From an uncultured Bacteroidia bacterium (GTDB lineage: Bacteria; Bacteroidota; Bacteroidia; Bacteroidales; CAJPTX01): a DNA stretch of 64,000 bases. Under the pieces are notes generated by a model that saw only the letters and a program-made list of their open reading frames with translations, searched no databases and was not told the origin of the DNA. The stretch lies in assembly GCA_947252645.1 (NCBI GenBank), contig CAMXWF010000009.1, forward strand, positions 43,431 to 107,430. Direction: 5' to 3'. Of this stretch, positions 27,919 to 36,472 are shown in pieces. Both the position numbers and the translations under genes were made by a program. Numbering within the stretch: the stretch's first letter is position 1; each line of letters begins with the position of its first letter.

Positions 27919-28390
27919 GCCGTTGTGGTGCGCACGGGCGCGCGGTGCAAGATAGTGTATTGGAGGGGGGGCTGTGGATCGAGGAGCGTACGCCTTGCGG
28001 CTAGTGATGCCAGCAAGGGCGGATGGGTTTAGAGGGAAAATGGAGCGAGCTGTCGGGGAGCCTCTTCTTACGTACTGGATGGAGGCTTGGTAGCCAATAT
28101 ATTTTTTGCCCGCGATGCTGGCGTAAAACGTAAGCTCGTCTTCGCGGCGGTCGGGGCGAAAAAATATAGAAAAAGAAGGCGACTAATACGACAATAGAAA
28201 GTAGCTATCGCTCAGATTATTATGGCTTTTGCAGCTTTAATAAAATCCAAGCTTGGTTTGCTATAACGCGAGGAGTTGAAACATCTACGATGCGCACATC
28301 GTATCAGGAAGAGCTAGTGCTGGTAGTAACCCGCACTCCTACTGCGTGACTTAAGCTTATAGGAGATAAATATATAAAGCGGCAGGAGCT
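27919..28390. other. Intergenic region upstream of the first chemoreceptor gene
   Basis: No gene seen. GC-rich at first, AT-rich from about 28090. A short perfect hairpin, TACGATG (28286-28292) / CATCGTA (28297-28303) with loop CGCA, lies about 90 bases before the start codon and could be an operator or an mRNA structure. No TAnnTTTG box was found. Confidence 0.5.
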
Positions 28391-29512
28391 ATGAATAAAG
28401 AGCTGTTAATAGTATTGGTAGAGACCCCCATATTTACACTAATAATCTATGCGGTTTGTAGGTATTTTTTTAAAGGATCGATAGTTTTTCGTTTGTCTTT
28501 CTACTCGATGCTATTTGCCTTATGGTGCGGAATCGGCACAGCGGCGGCAGCTGAATTCAATGGGATTTATTCTTGGGTGGATCCGGTGCTTTATACTACA
28601 GAGATAGTATTAGGAGTACTGCTGGCCCGTTACTTTGCGAGATTGCTGCGTAAGCCGTTACAGGATACGATGGAGCGGCTGCAGCAGCTTAGTAATGGCG
28701 ATTTGCGTCATCTTGAGGGCGAGGAGCTATCGCGATACGGCGAGTTGCAGGTACTCCATACTTCGATACAAACGCTGCAGCACAATCTGCAACATATGAT
28801 AGGTGATATTTCGCAGAGCTCGATCAATTTGGAAGACATGAGTGGCCAGTTGCGTGAGGCCGCACAAACGCTCTCCTCGGGGGCTACGGAACAGGCCTCT
28901 AGTCTCGAGGAGGTGGCCGCCTCGCTGGGTTCAATAGCCGAGAGTGCTACCGGGAGCGCGGATGTTGCGCAACAGACGCGCGATCAGGTGAGCGCAATGC
29001 AAGGGCAGATGGAACAGGTGCAGCACCAGGCCGAGAATGCCCTGCAGTCGAGCGAGCGTATCGGCAATGAGATATCCGCAATAAATGATATAGCCAATCA
29101 AACGAATATATTGGCGCTGAATGCCGCCGTAGAGGCCGCCCGTGCCGGTGATGCCGGGCGGGGATTCGCGGTGGTGGCCGCCGAGGTACGTAAGCTCGCG
29201 GAGAATAGCCGCACTAAGGCACAGCGCATTGTAGAGCTGGCAGGTGAGTCGTTACAGTCGGTTAAAGAGACAGATCGCGTGGTGCAGGCCACGATGCCGA
29301 CCCTCCTCAAGACGGACTCCTGTACGGAAGCCATATTGACGTCAAGCCAGGGGCAACGTAATAGCATCAACGAGCTCAATGTGGCGGTAGAGCAGGTGAA
29401 CCAGATAACCCAGGCTAATGCGGCCGCGAGCGCGCAGCTGACGGCCAACGCCGATGAGGTGTTTGTCCAGAGCAGTAAACTCCGCGAGGCGGTTAGGTTC
29501 TTCAAGCTCTAG
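28391..29512 (+). CDS. Methyl-accepting chemotaxis protein-like receptor, small
   Basis: 373-residue membrane receptor. Two to three hydrophobic helices lie in residues about 5-90 with almost no periplasmic loop, so the sensor must be membrane-embedded or absent. A HAMP-like segment ([22 protein letters not shown], about 92-114) leads into a long coiled-coil signalling domain. The hairpin tip is recognisable: [33 protein letters not shown] sequence with EVRKLAENS. No CheR-docking pentapeptide is present. AGGAG sits 4 bases before the ATG. No che or flagellar gene is visible in the window, so the output is unknown. Its flanks are AT-rich. Confidence 0.9.
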   Translation: MNKELLIVLVETPIFTLIIYAVCRYFFKGSIVFRLSFYSMLFALWCGIGTAAAAEFNGIYSWVDPVLYTTEIVLGVLLARYFARLLRKPLQDTMERLQQLSNGDLRHLEGEELSRYGELQVLHTSIQTLQHNLQHMIGDISQSSINLEDMSGQLREAAQTLSSGATEQASSLEEVAASLGSIAESATGSADVAQQTRDQVSAMQGQMEQVQHQAENALQSSERIGNEISAINDIANQTNILALNAAVEAARAGDAGRGFAVVAAEVRKLAENSRTKAQRIVELAGESLQSVKETDRVVQATMPTLLKTDSCTEAILTSSQGQRNSINELNVAVEQVNQITQANAAASAQLTANADEVFVQSSKLREAVRFFKL

Positions 29513-29834
29513 CGCAGCAAGTAGTATACCCAATTGGTTGCCAAAGGCTTCTTTCCCACAAGAGGAATCGCCTGATTGCGCGCGCCGGAGATGGTTTGAT
29601 AGAAGTGCGTTGCAGATGGCCTACGGTAGGCAACATGCTAGATCCGTACAGCCATTCGGAGGTCAGCTGCTTGGCCATCCTCCCGCAAGGAATAGTATGG
29701 GCGATGCACTGCAATACATTCACCATGCGCCGATTCTATTCGGTAAGGCTATTTTAGTAGTAAGATAGTGATAAGTGGTGTATTTAAGAAAATAGTAGTA
29801 TCTAGAAGTTCGAACGCTGCAAAGTAATTTAAGA
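29513..29834. other. Intergenic region, nothing recognised
   Basis: About 320 bases between the chemoreceptor gene and the DUF5686-type gene. Only short shadow frames on both strands; no clear -7 box, terminator or RNA gene. Confidence 0.55.
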
Positions 29835-32149
29835 GTGAACATCCAAAAGGTATTTCTACTTCTGATAGTAGCTTTTTCCCCGTTGGTGAGTAGTGCCGTT
29901 GAGGTATCGGTGAAGGATGCCCGTACGCATCTGCCGATACCGTATGCTGTGGCATCGAGCCATCTAGGAACCCGCGTGGCGGATGTCCGAGGGCATCTGG
30001 GCCTGCAAGAAGGCCAGGTGGCTATCAGCGCGTTCGGATACCATACCCTGCGTATGAGCTTGGTTGAGGCGGATAGCACTACAGTATACCTCGAGCCGTT
30101 GCGGGCAGTCACAGCACTACAAGACGATGCGCAAGCCCGCGCAATCATTATGGGGGTGGGCGATAAGCACATCGCTCCGCCACCCTATAGCGTGTATGCG
30201 CATAGCCGAACCATTGGGTATAAGCGGATTAAGAAGCCCAAGGGCCCAGAAGCTCTTCTTGAACCCCTTTCGGATACGCTGCAAAATTACTACTACGTTT
30301 ACTCTGGTGAGGTCGTAAGCCAGCACTCGGTGAGCGCCAAGGGGGTTCTCAATGAGCGGATTATAGCAAATCGTCAAGATGGCTATCGGTGGCACAGCCA
30401 ATTTGCCCTGCTGGTGCAGCAGTTCTTAACCGATATTTGGCGCAACCCCATCGTGGTGGATAAGGTGAGCTTTTTATCCCCCTTTCATCGGCAGCAGTCG
30501 CACCGATACAGCTATGCCATTTTGGATACGTTGCGCAGTGAGGCGGGTATCCAACTCGTGCGCATTGGCTTTGCCCCGCGGGGGGCGAGTCGGGACATGC
30601 TGCTGGAGGGCGAATTCATAGTAGAATTGCCGAGCCTGCAACCGGTATACGTAGCCATGCGTCCCTCGCTACACGATGACGCGAGCGCACGATTCACAGT
30701 GTGGCAGCGCTACGGCACCACGTCGCTAGGCCAGTGGCAAGCGCTGGAGCAGGCAGTGCTACGCGACTTGGGCCTGGGGGGATTGAATACATGCTTATTC
30801 ACCATTAGCGAATACTCTAACTTTACCCCTGCGAGGTCGGAGCCAGCCCAGGATGCGGTACCCCCATTGCAAGCCCTCTCACCCGCTTCGCTGCCTGAGC
30901 GTACCATGCAAAAGGCGAACACGCTCGCTCAGGGTAAGAATCTGGATGCGATTCCCCATAAAATAGACTCCTACTTCGCATTTCGGTATCCCTTGAAGTA
31001 TATCAACATACCTGTATTTAGTCTTTTTGACATCGACCCGATAGAGGGCCCGCGGGTGGGGTTGGCGCTCGAGACGAGCGATAGGCTGAGCGATATCTTT
31101 CAAATAGAGGGGTATTACGCCTACGGGATTAAGGATAAGGAGCACAAGTATGGTGGTTTTCTGCGTTTGCATTTCCTAGCGCAGCATGATATGCAGCTCC
31201 AATTTGGCTATCAGCACGATGTGGTGATGCCGGGCGATATAATCAGAAAAGAGCGGAGTGGACGGTATCTTTTAGGCGATTATCTGTACTACTCGAATGC
31301 CCCGATGCTCGACTATCGTGACGACTACCGCTTGACGCTCTCTGGGCGTGCTTGCCGGAGCCTTAGTCTGTTTTTGGAGGGGGCGTATGGGCAATATAGG
31401 AATGTTCCCGGCATGGGATTTCGGGTTGCCCAATCGGATGGTAGTGTTACGGCTACTACGACCCCATACGCCGTAGTAAGTGGTAAGCTGGAGGCTCGTT
31501 GGGTGCCTCTACAGCGTCTGGTGCGCTATGAGGGCGGGGCGAAGGTGGTGGAAGAAAAAGAGCCTCTAGTACGTGTTATCTACACGATAGCGAGCGATGT
31601 GCAGCATCTCAAGAACCCGTACCACAAGCTGGAAGGCAGCCTTGCGGGCTATGGTGCCTCGCCGGTGTGGGGTAGCTACATGCTTTCGCTGCGAGGGGGG
31701 GTAGCCCTGGGCGATTTCCCGATGGCCGAGGGCTACTTCAATAGCGGCACGGGTGGCGGTAACTTTGGCGTAACGTTCGAACAGACCTTCTTTACGGTTC
31801 CTGTTGGCTTTGCCTACCGAGACTACTATGCCGAGATGCAGTTGCAGTACGATTTCTACCCGCTGCTGGGGTTGAAATTGCTGGACAGCTGGGAGCTGGC
31901 CCCCGTGGTGACGTTTAACGCCGGCTGGGGCGGTGTATCGCATAACTACCGGTGGCAGACCCCGAAGGCGCCGGTGGATATGAGCAAAGGGCTCTTTGAG
32001 GTGGGGTCGGGATAGCTGGTCTGATACCCAACTTTATATACCCACCGTTGCGGCCATCGGTCAATGGATTCTACCGACTGGGCGCCTATGCCGATAACGA
32101 CCCCATGCAGAATTGGTCTATAATGGTGAGCCTCCTGCTTGGGCTCTAG
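29835..32149 (+). pseudogene. DUF5686-type outer-membrane protein gene, apparent frameshift near the 3' end
   Basis: The frame from GTG 29835 encodes a signal peptide (cleavage near SSA-VEV), a carboxypeptidase-regulatory-like domain (about 22-80), a middle domain with YYYVYSGEVV-type sequence, and a C-terminal half rich in alternating aromatic beta strands typical of an outer-membrane barrel. The reading stops at 32015 after FEVGSG. If one G is added to the GGGG run at about 32002-32005, the next frame continues for 47 codons to TAG 32147-32149, giving VGIAGLIPNF, FYRLGAYADN and a terminal barrel strand, which is how this family normally ends. Either a real frameshift that removes the last strands, or a sequencing error. 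Function unknown. Confidence 0.8.
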
Positions 32150-32184
32150 CAGTGGCCTTTGCGGGATGATGGTGAGTTTTTACG

Positions 32185-32427
32185 CTATTCCATGATGGCT
32201 TTGACCGTGGAGTAGAACTCCTTGGGGATCAGGAAGAAGGGACGGGTATTCTGTTTTTGGAGGAAGGCAGGGTGAGTACCTTCGAGATGTCGGTGAGGTT
32301 GAGGAAGGTCGACCTGCGGGGTGACGAGCTGTAGGGGCGCGTTGTGGCTATTGTAGGCCTGATTGTAAGCCTGGCCGCTCTGTATGAGTGTCTCTACCAG
32401 CTCATTTGGGGAGTTGGGGTACTGCAT
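32185..32427 (-). CDS. Small hypothetical protein coupled to the iron-type ABC operon
   Basis: 80 codons. The ATG at 32427 overlaps the stop of the upstream ATPase gene as TAATG, suggesting coupled translation. No signal peptide, membrane segment or known motif; the composition is Gln/Pro/Asn-rich with a short FFLIPKEFYSTVKAIM segment at the end. It lies last in the ribD-permease-ATPase operon and converges with the DUF5686 gene. It could be a real small protein or a chance frame; the exact overlap is the main support. Confidence 0.5.
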   Translation of the reverse strand: MQYPNSPNELVETLIQSGQAYNQAYNSHNAPLQLVTPQVDLPQPHRHLEGTHPAFLQKQNTRPFFLIPKEFYSTVKAIME

Positions 32428-33479
32428 TAGGTAGGTGTCCCTGAGCTTGAGCGGGCGAGGGTGTCGATGACCTCTTCGAGTGTTAGCAGCTTGAGGGGGT
32501 TGGCTTGTTCTTGCCAGCGGAGCGTCCAGCCTGCTGGTTGCTCGTCTATGGTTATGGTGAGGTTAGGCGTATCGGTGGAGGCTGAGGTTTTTTGCCAACC
32601 GCAGCGTTGCAACGCGTGCTGCGTACAGATATATGCAGCACTCTGGGAATTGCCCTGGAGCTGGAATAGGCCGCAGCGCTGGGTGGGCAACGTGGTGGGT
32701 TGGAAGGTGAAGCTGTCGATGTTGAAGGCGGCGTAGGGGGAGTTGAAGTTTTTTTCGAGTAGGCCAGACAGTACGGCGCCCTCAGGGCTATATTGCTTCA
32801 CGGTGCCCTGGCCGAGAATCCAGAGTGCATCGGGGAGCCAGAGCGCAGAGTGGAGGTCGTGCGTGGAGAAGAGTATGAGCTTTCCAGTGGTGTGCGCGAT
32901 TTGGCGGAGTAGGGCGACGACCTCGTTCTTGGTGGGGAAGTCGAGGAACGCCGTGGGTTCATCTAGGAGGATGATGGGGGTTTCCTGCGCTAGCGCGCTG
33001 GCCAGCCAGGCTCGCTGTAGTTCCCCATCGCTGAGGGTAGCGAGCGTTCGCGTCCAGAAGGGCTCGAGGTGCACTAGGGCGAGAGCTTTCGCAATGGCGG
33101 CGTGGTCGTGTGGTTGCAAGTGGCGGAACCAGCCGAGGTGGGGAAAGCGGGCTAATTGCATGAATTCCCAGACTTGGAGCTTTGGGTTGACGCTGGGTTT
33201 TGCGGCGCAGAAGGCAAGTAGACGTGCGCGCTGCTGGTGGGAGAGCTGCGCTAGGGGGTATCCGCAGAGTTCCACAGAGCCTTGGAGCGGAGGAATTGTG
33301 CCGGCGAGCGTTCGCAGTAGTGTGGTTTTGCCGATGCCATTGCGGCCCACAATGGCGACGAGGCATCCGTGGCCTTGGTCGAGTTGGCAATGGGCGAGTA
33401 GGGTGCGCTTGGGGCGATAGCCCGCGGCGAGGTCGTTGGTTTTTAGGCTTGCGCTGTTGCCTTGTGTAGGGTTGTTCAT
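32427..33479 (-). CDS. Iron/cobalamin-type ABC transporter ATPase
   Basis: 350-residue FecE/BtuD-type ATPase. Walker A GRNGIGKTT (about 43-51), signature LSDGELQR (about 144-151, in place of LSGGQ), Walker B IILLDEPTAF (about 169) and the switch His in STHD are visible. The last 100 residues form an extension beyond the ABC fold, seen in several Bacteroidetes members. It overlaps the permease stop by 4 bases. It would energise uptake of ferric siderophore, haem or cobalamin through the adjacent permease; the substrate cannot be read off. Confidence 0.92.
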   Translation of the reverse strand: MNNPTQGNSASLKTNDLAAGYRPKRTLLAHCQLDQGHGCLVAIVGRNGIGKTTLLRTLAGTIPPLQGSVELCGYPLAQLSHQQRARLLAFCAAKPSVNPKLQVWEFMQLARFPHLGWFRHLQPHDHAAIAKALALVHLEPFWTRTLATLSDGELQRAWLASALAQETPIILLDEPTAFLDFPTKNEVVALLRQIAHTTGKLILFSTHDLHSALWLPDALWILGQGTVKQYSPEGAVLSGLLEKNFNSPYAAFNIDSFTFQPTTLPTQRCGLFQLQGNSQSAAYICTQHALQRCGWQKTSASTDTPNLTITIDEQPAGWTLRWQEQANPLKLLTLEEVIDTLARSSSGTPT

Positions 33480-34513
33480 CGGTCGCCTACGAGTAGGATA
33501 TGCATGACGATGGGCAGCCCGAGCAGCGCGGCCACGGCATTGAGCGGGAGTGTGAGGTTAGAGCCGGGGAGCTGGGCGATGAGGTCGGCCAGGAGCATGG
33601 CAATGGGTCCTACGAGTAGGCAGCCTGCGAGCAAGGGCCCGTGTCGTACGGTGCCTAGCATTTTTCTGACTAGGTGTGGGACGGCGATGCCGATGAAGCC
33701 TATGGGGCCGCATAGGGCCGTGCTAGTGCCGGCTAGGATGCTTGTGGCTAGGAAAACAAGGAGTCGGATTTGCCGCATAGGTAGCCCTAGTGCGTTGGCT
33801 TGCGCCTCGCCGAGCAGTAGGACGTTGAGGCCCCTTAGGCAGCATAAAGTGAGGCCTATGCCGATGAGCGTGCAGGCGAACAGGATTTGGAGGCTGTGAC
33901 CCGTGACGTTGGCCAGGCTTCCCATGCCCCAGATGACGAAGCTTTTCAGGGCTTGGTTGTTGCCGATGTACTGGAGTATGCTTACGCCGGAGGAGGCTGC
34001 GGCGCCGAGCAGTACGCCGAGGATGAGGAGTGTGGAGTTGCGCTTGAGTCGCAGCGAGGCGGCCATGATGATGGTGAGCATGGCCATGGCACCGAGCCAG
34101 GCCGAGAGGGCGAGTGAGAGGGGGCTGTTGGCTATAAGGAGCCCGCCCGCCAAGATGGCGATAGCTGCGCCGAGGCTGGCGCCGCTGCTAATGCCCAGGA
34201 TGTGTGGGCCGGCCAGCGGATTGCGGAAGAGGGTTTGCATGAGCATACCGCTTACGGCCAGTGCAGAGCCCACGCAGAGGGCGGTGAGCATTTTGGGGAG
34301 TCGGAATTGGAGGATGATATGCTGTGCATAGCTGCCCTCGCCAAGGCCGAGGAGGGCCTTGAAGGTGGTTTCAAAGGGTATGACTACAGATCCTAAGGCC
34401 AGGCTGAGCAGGGCCATGGCTAGCAGGGTAACGGCGCAGAGGGGGTAGACCAACTGTAGTCGGTGGCCTCGTGGGGGAGTCCCCTGGACGACTGTAGTGG
34501 GGTTAGCTGTCAT
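33476..34513 (-). CDS. Iron/cobalamin-type ABC transporter permease (FecCD family)
   Basis: 345-residue integral membrane protein with about ten hydrophobic helices. FecCD/BtuC signatures are visible: PRMLTALCVG-like RLPKMLTALCVGSALAVSG, GRNPLAGP-type FRNPLAGPHILGISSGASLG, and near the end CGPIGFIGIAVPHLVRKMLG, which is the loop that contacts the ATPase. Its start lies inside the 3' end of ribD (11-base overlap), and its stop overlaps the ATPase start. No periplasmic binding protein or TonB receptor gene is adjacent, so the system is incomplete in this window. Confidence 0.95.
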   Translation of the reverse strand: MTANPTTVVQGTPPRGHRLQLVYPLCAVTLLAMALLSLALGSVVIPFETTFKALLGLGEGSYAQHIILQFRLPKMLTALCVGSALAVSGMLMQTLFRNPLAGPHILGISSGASLGAAIAILAGGLLIANSPLSLALSAWLGAMAMLTIIMAASLRLKRNSTLLILGVLLGAAASSGVSILQYIGNNQALKSFVIWGMGSLANVTGHSLQILFACTLIGIGLTLCCLRGLNVLLLGEAQANALGLPMRQIRLLVFLATSILAGTSTALCGPIGFIGIAVPHLVRKMLGTVRHGPLLAGCLLVGPIAMLLADLIAQLPGSNLTLPLNAVAALLGLPIVMHILLVGDR

Positions 34514-35582
34514 GTGTCTCGATAAAGAGTTGGGTGCTACCTATCGAGTAGTGCGTGGCAGCGGAGAGGTCGACACGCGGCGCAACAATTCCGCTGCCTA
34601 GCGGCTTCGGCCCTATGAAGACGCGCAGCTCGTCGTAGCAGCCAGTGGAGAGAAAGCCCTCTAGGGTTTTTCGTCCTCCCTCCACGAGGAGGGAAGCAAT
34701 GCCCTTGGCGTAGAGGTCGCGGAGCAGAAAGGGGATCGGTTCGAGGCCTTCTGGGGGCACGGCGAGTTCTAGGTTTCTTATTCTGCGGAGCTGGTCGGCG
34801 CGTGGGGAGGTCAGTGCATGGGATGAGGTGTATACGATGGTGCGCACGGAGCCGTCGAAGAAGTGCTGGTCTGTTGGGAGGGAGAGGTTGCGGTCGAAGG
34901 TGATGCGTATGGGCTTTTGTCCGTTCCAATTGCGGGCGTCGAGGCGTGGATTGTCGCGCAGGATAGTGTTTGGGCCCACGTAGATGGCCGTTAGCTCGCT
35001 GCGCCACCGGTGGACGATGAGTCGGCACTGTTCGTTGGTGAGCCAGGGCGCAGGGGTGGAGGCAGGGCGTGCGGAGTCGAGGAACCCATCGATGGATTGG
35101 GCCCACTTGAGGACGACGTAGGTGCGCTGGTGCTGCTGGTTAGTAAAGAAGACGCTGTTGAGGGCCTTGCAGGCCTCCTGGAGGCATCCGGTTTCCACGT
35201 TGAGGTGGTGCTGCTGGAGGCGCGCAATGCCTTTGCCTTGCATGAGGGGGTTTGGGTCGAGTGCGCCCACCACTACGCGCTGAATGCCGCTCTGGAGTAT
35301 GATGTCGGTGCATGGGGGCGTTTTGCCGTGGTGGCAGCAGGGCTCGAGGGTGACGTAGAGGGTGGTATCGTGGAGGTCTTCAGCGAGGGCCATGGCTCTC
35401 TCGAGGGCCATACGCTCAGCGTGGGCCTGCCCCCATTGGGCGTGGTAGCCTTCGCTGACAATCTTGCCTCGGCGCACCACGACGGCCCCCACCAAGGGGT
35501 TGGCCTGCACGCCGCCCAGGCCCATTCTGGCCAGTGCTACGGCTCTGGCCATCCATAGCTGATCGGTATATACTGTTGCCAT
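34503..35582 (-). CDS. ribD: Riboflavin biosynthesis deaminase/reductase
   Basis: 359-residue bifunctional enzyme for the second and third steps of riboflavin synthesis. The N-terminal deaminase domain has the zinc motif HAER (about 54-57) and PCCHHGKTPPC (about 80-90). The C-terminal reductase domain (from about 155) shows VLKWAQSIDGFL, RIVHRWRSELTAIYVG-type segment and LLVEGGRKTLEGFL. Start at 35582 is 26 bases from the divergent prmC start. It overlaps the iron-type permease by 11 bases; the pairing of flavin synthesis with metal uptake is suggestive, since flavins can reduce ferric iron, but this is inference. Confidence 0.96.
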   Translation of the reverse strand: MATVYTDQLWMARAVALARMGLGGVQANPLVGAVVVRRGKIVSEGYHAQWGQAHAERMALERAMALAEDLHDTTLYVTLEPCCHHGKTPPCTDIILQSGIQRVVVGALDPNPLMQGKGIARLQQHHLNVETGCLQEACKALNSVFFTNQQHQRTYVVLKWAQSIDGFLDSARPASTPAPWLTNEQCRLIVHRWRSELTAIYVGPNTILRDNPRLDARNWNGQKPIRITFDRNLSLPTDQHFFDGSVRTIVYTSSHALTSPRADQLRRIRNLELAVPPEGLEPIPFLLRDLYAKGIASLLVEGGRKTLEGFLSTGCYDELRVFIGPKPLGSGIVAPRVDLSAATHYSIGSTQLFIETHDS

Positions 35583-35596
35583 ATGGCGAATTTAGC

Positions 35597-35604
35597 TACA
35601 TTTG
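35597..35604 (+). promoter_or_regulatory. -7 box immediately before prmC
   Basis: TACATTTG fits TAnnTTTG. A TTG at 35576-35578 lies 18 bases upstream. The ATG pair at 35609 and 35612 follows after only 4 bases, so transcription from here would give a leaderless mRNA. A TAAATTCG on the opposite strand (35587-35594) sits in the same position relative to ribD. Confidence 0.45.
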
Positions 35605-35608
35605 GGAT

Positions 35609-36472
35609 ATGATGCTAGAGCAGCTGCTGGGGGCTGTAGCCCTGGGGTTGCAACCGCTGTATGCCCCGGAGGAGGCCTGTGCGTTGGCCTATCGGCTGAT
35701 GGAGTACCAGCTGGGCTGTGATCGTGGGGCCCTTTTAGCCCGTGCGCGTGAGGAGCTTGCGAAGTCGGACAGGGAGGCCGTGGGGCGGCTCATCGGCAGG
35801 CTGCAGCGTGGTGAGCCTATACAATATATCGAGGGTCAGGTAGAGTTTGCGGGGCTCAGTCTAGAGGTTTCGCCTGGGGTGCTTATTCCCCGCCCAGAGA
35901 CGGAGGAGCTGGCCATGCTGCTGGGGCGGGAGGCATTGCCTGCAGGGGGGCGGTTACTAGATATTTGCACAGGGAGCGGTTGCTTGGCCATATCGTTGGC
36001 GCATCAGCATAGAGCCCGGCGAGTGGAGGGGTGCGATATAAGCCCCGTGGCCCTAGAGTTGGCTGCCCGCAATGCGCGGCGCAACCAAGTGGTGGTGGAG
36101 TTATTCGCGGCGGATGTGCTGTCGGCGGCATTTAAGCTAGAGCCCTCGAGGTATGCGCTTATTGTTTCCAATCCGCCCTATGTGCCCTTGTCTGAGCTGG
36201 CGCGCACGCACGTGAATGTGGCGGCATGGGAGCCTCGAGAGGCTATTTTCGTGCCAGATGCAGCGCCGCTGCAGTTTTACGAGGCCATAGCCCATGCGGC
36301 GAGGGAGGCTCTTTGCCCTGGCGGAGAGCTTTTTTTTGAGATTTATCCCCCGTGCGCCGAGGCCTTGCGGAGCTTGCTGGGTGGGTTGGGCTTTACTGGG
36401 GTAGCCGTCATGAGTGATTTTTCGGGCAGGCCGCGCTACGTGCGGGCTCGGCGCACGGCCAAAGAGTCTTAA
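35609..36472 (+). CDS. prmC: Release factor glutamine methyltransferase
   Basis: 287-residue enzyme (286 from the second ATG) that methylates the GGQ glutamine of RF1 and RF2. N-terminal helical domain (about 1-75) with [12 protein letters not shown]-binding [10 protein letters not shown] (about 117-126) and the signature NPPYVP (about 188-193) are present. The frame stays open to 35534, but that start lies beyond the ribD start and outside family length, so ATG 35609 or 35612 is preferred. The stop TAA overlaps the stop of the convergent chemoreceptor gene within TTAA at 36469-36472. Confidence 0.95.
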   Translation: MMLEQLLGAVALGLQPLYAPEEACALAYRLMEYQLGCDRGALLARAREELAKSDREAVGRLIGRLQRGEPIQYIEGQVEFAGLSLEVSPGVLIPRPETEELAMLLGREALPAGGRLLDICTGSGCLAISLAHQHRARRVEGCDISPVALELAARNARRNQVVVELFAADVLSAAFKLEPSRYALIVSNPPYVPLSELARTHVNVAAWEPREAIFVPDAAPLQFYEAIAHAAREALCPGGELFFEIYPPCAEALRSLLGGLGFTGVAVMSDFSGRPRYVRARRTAKES

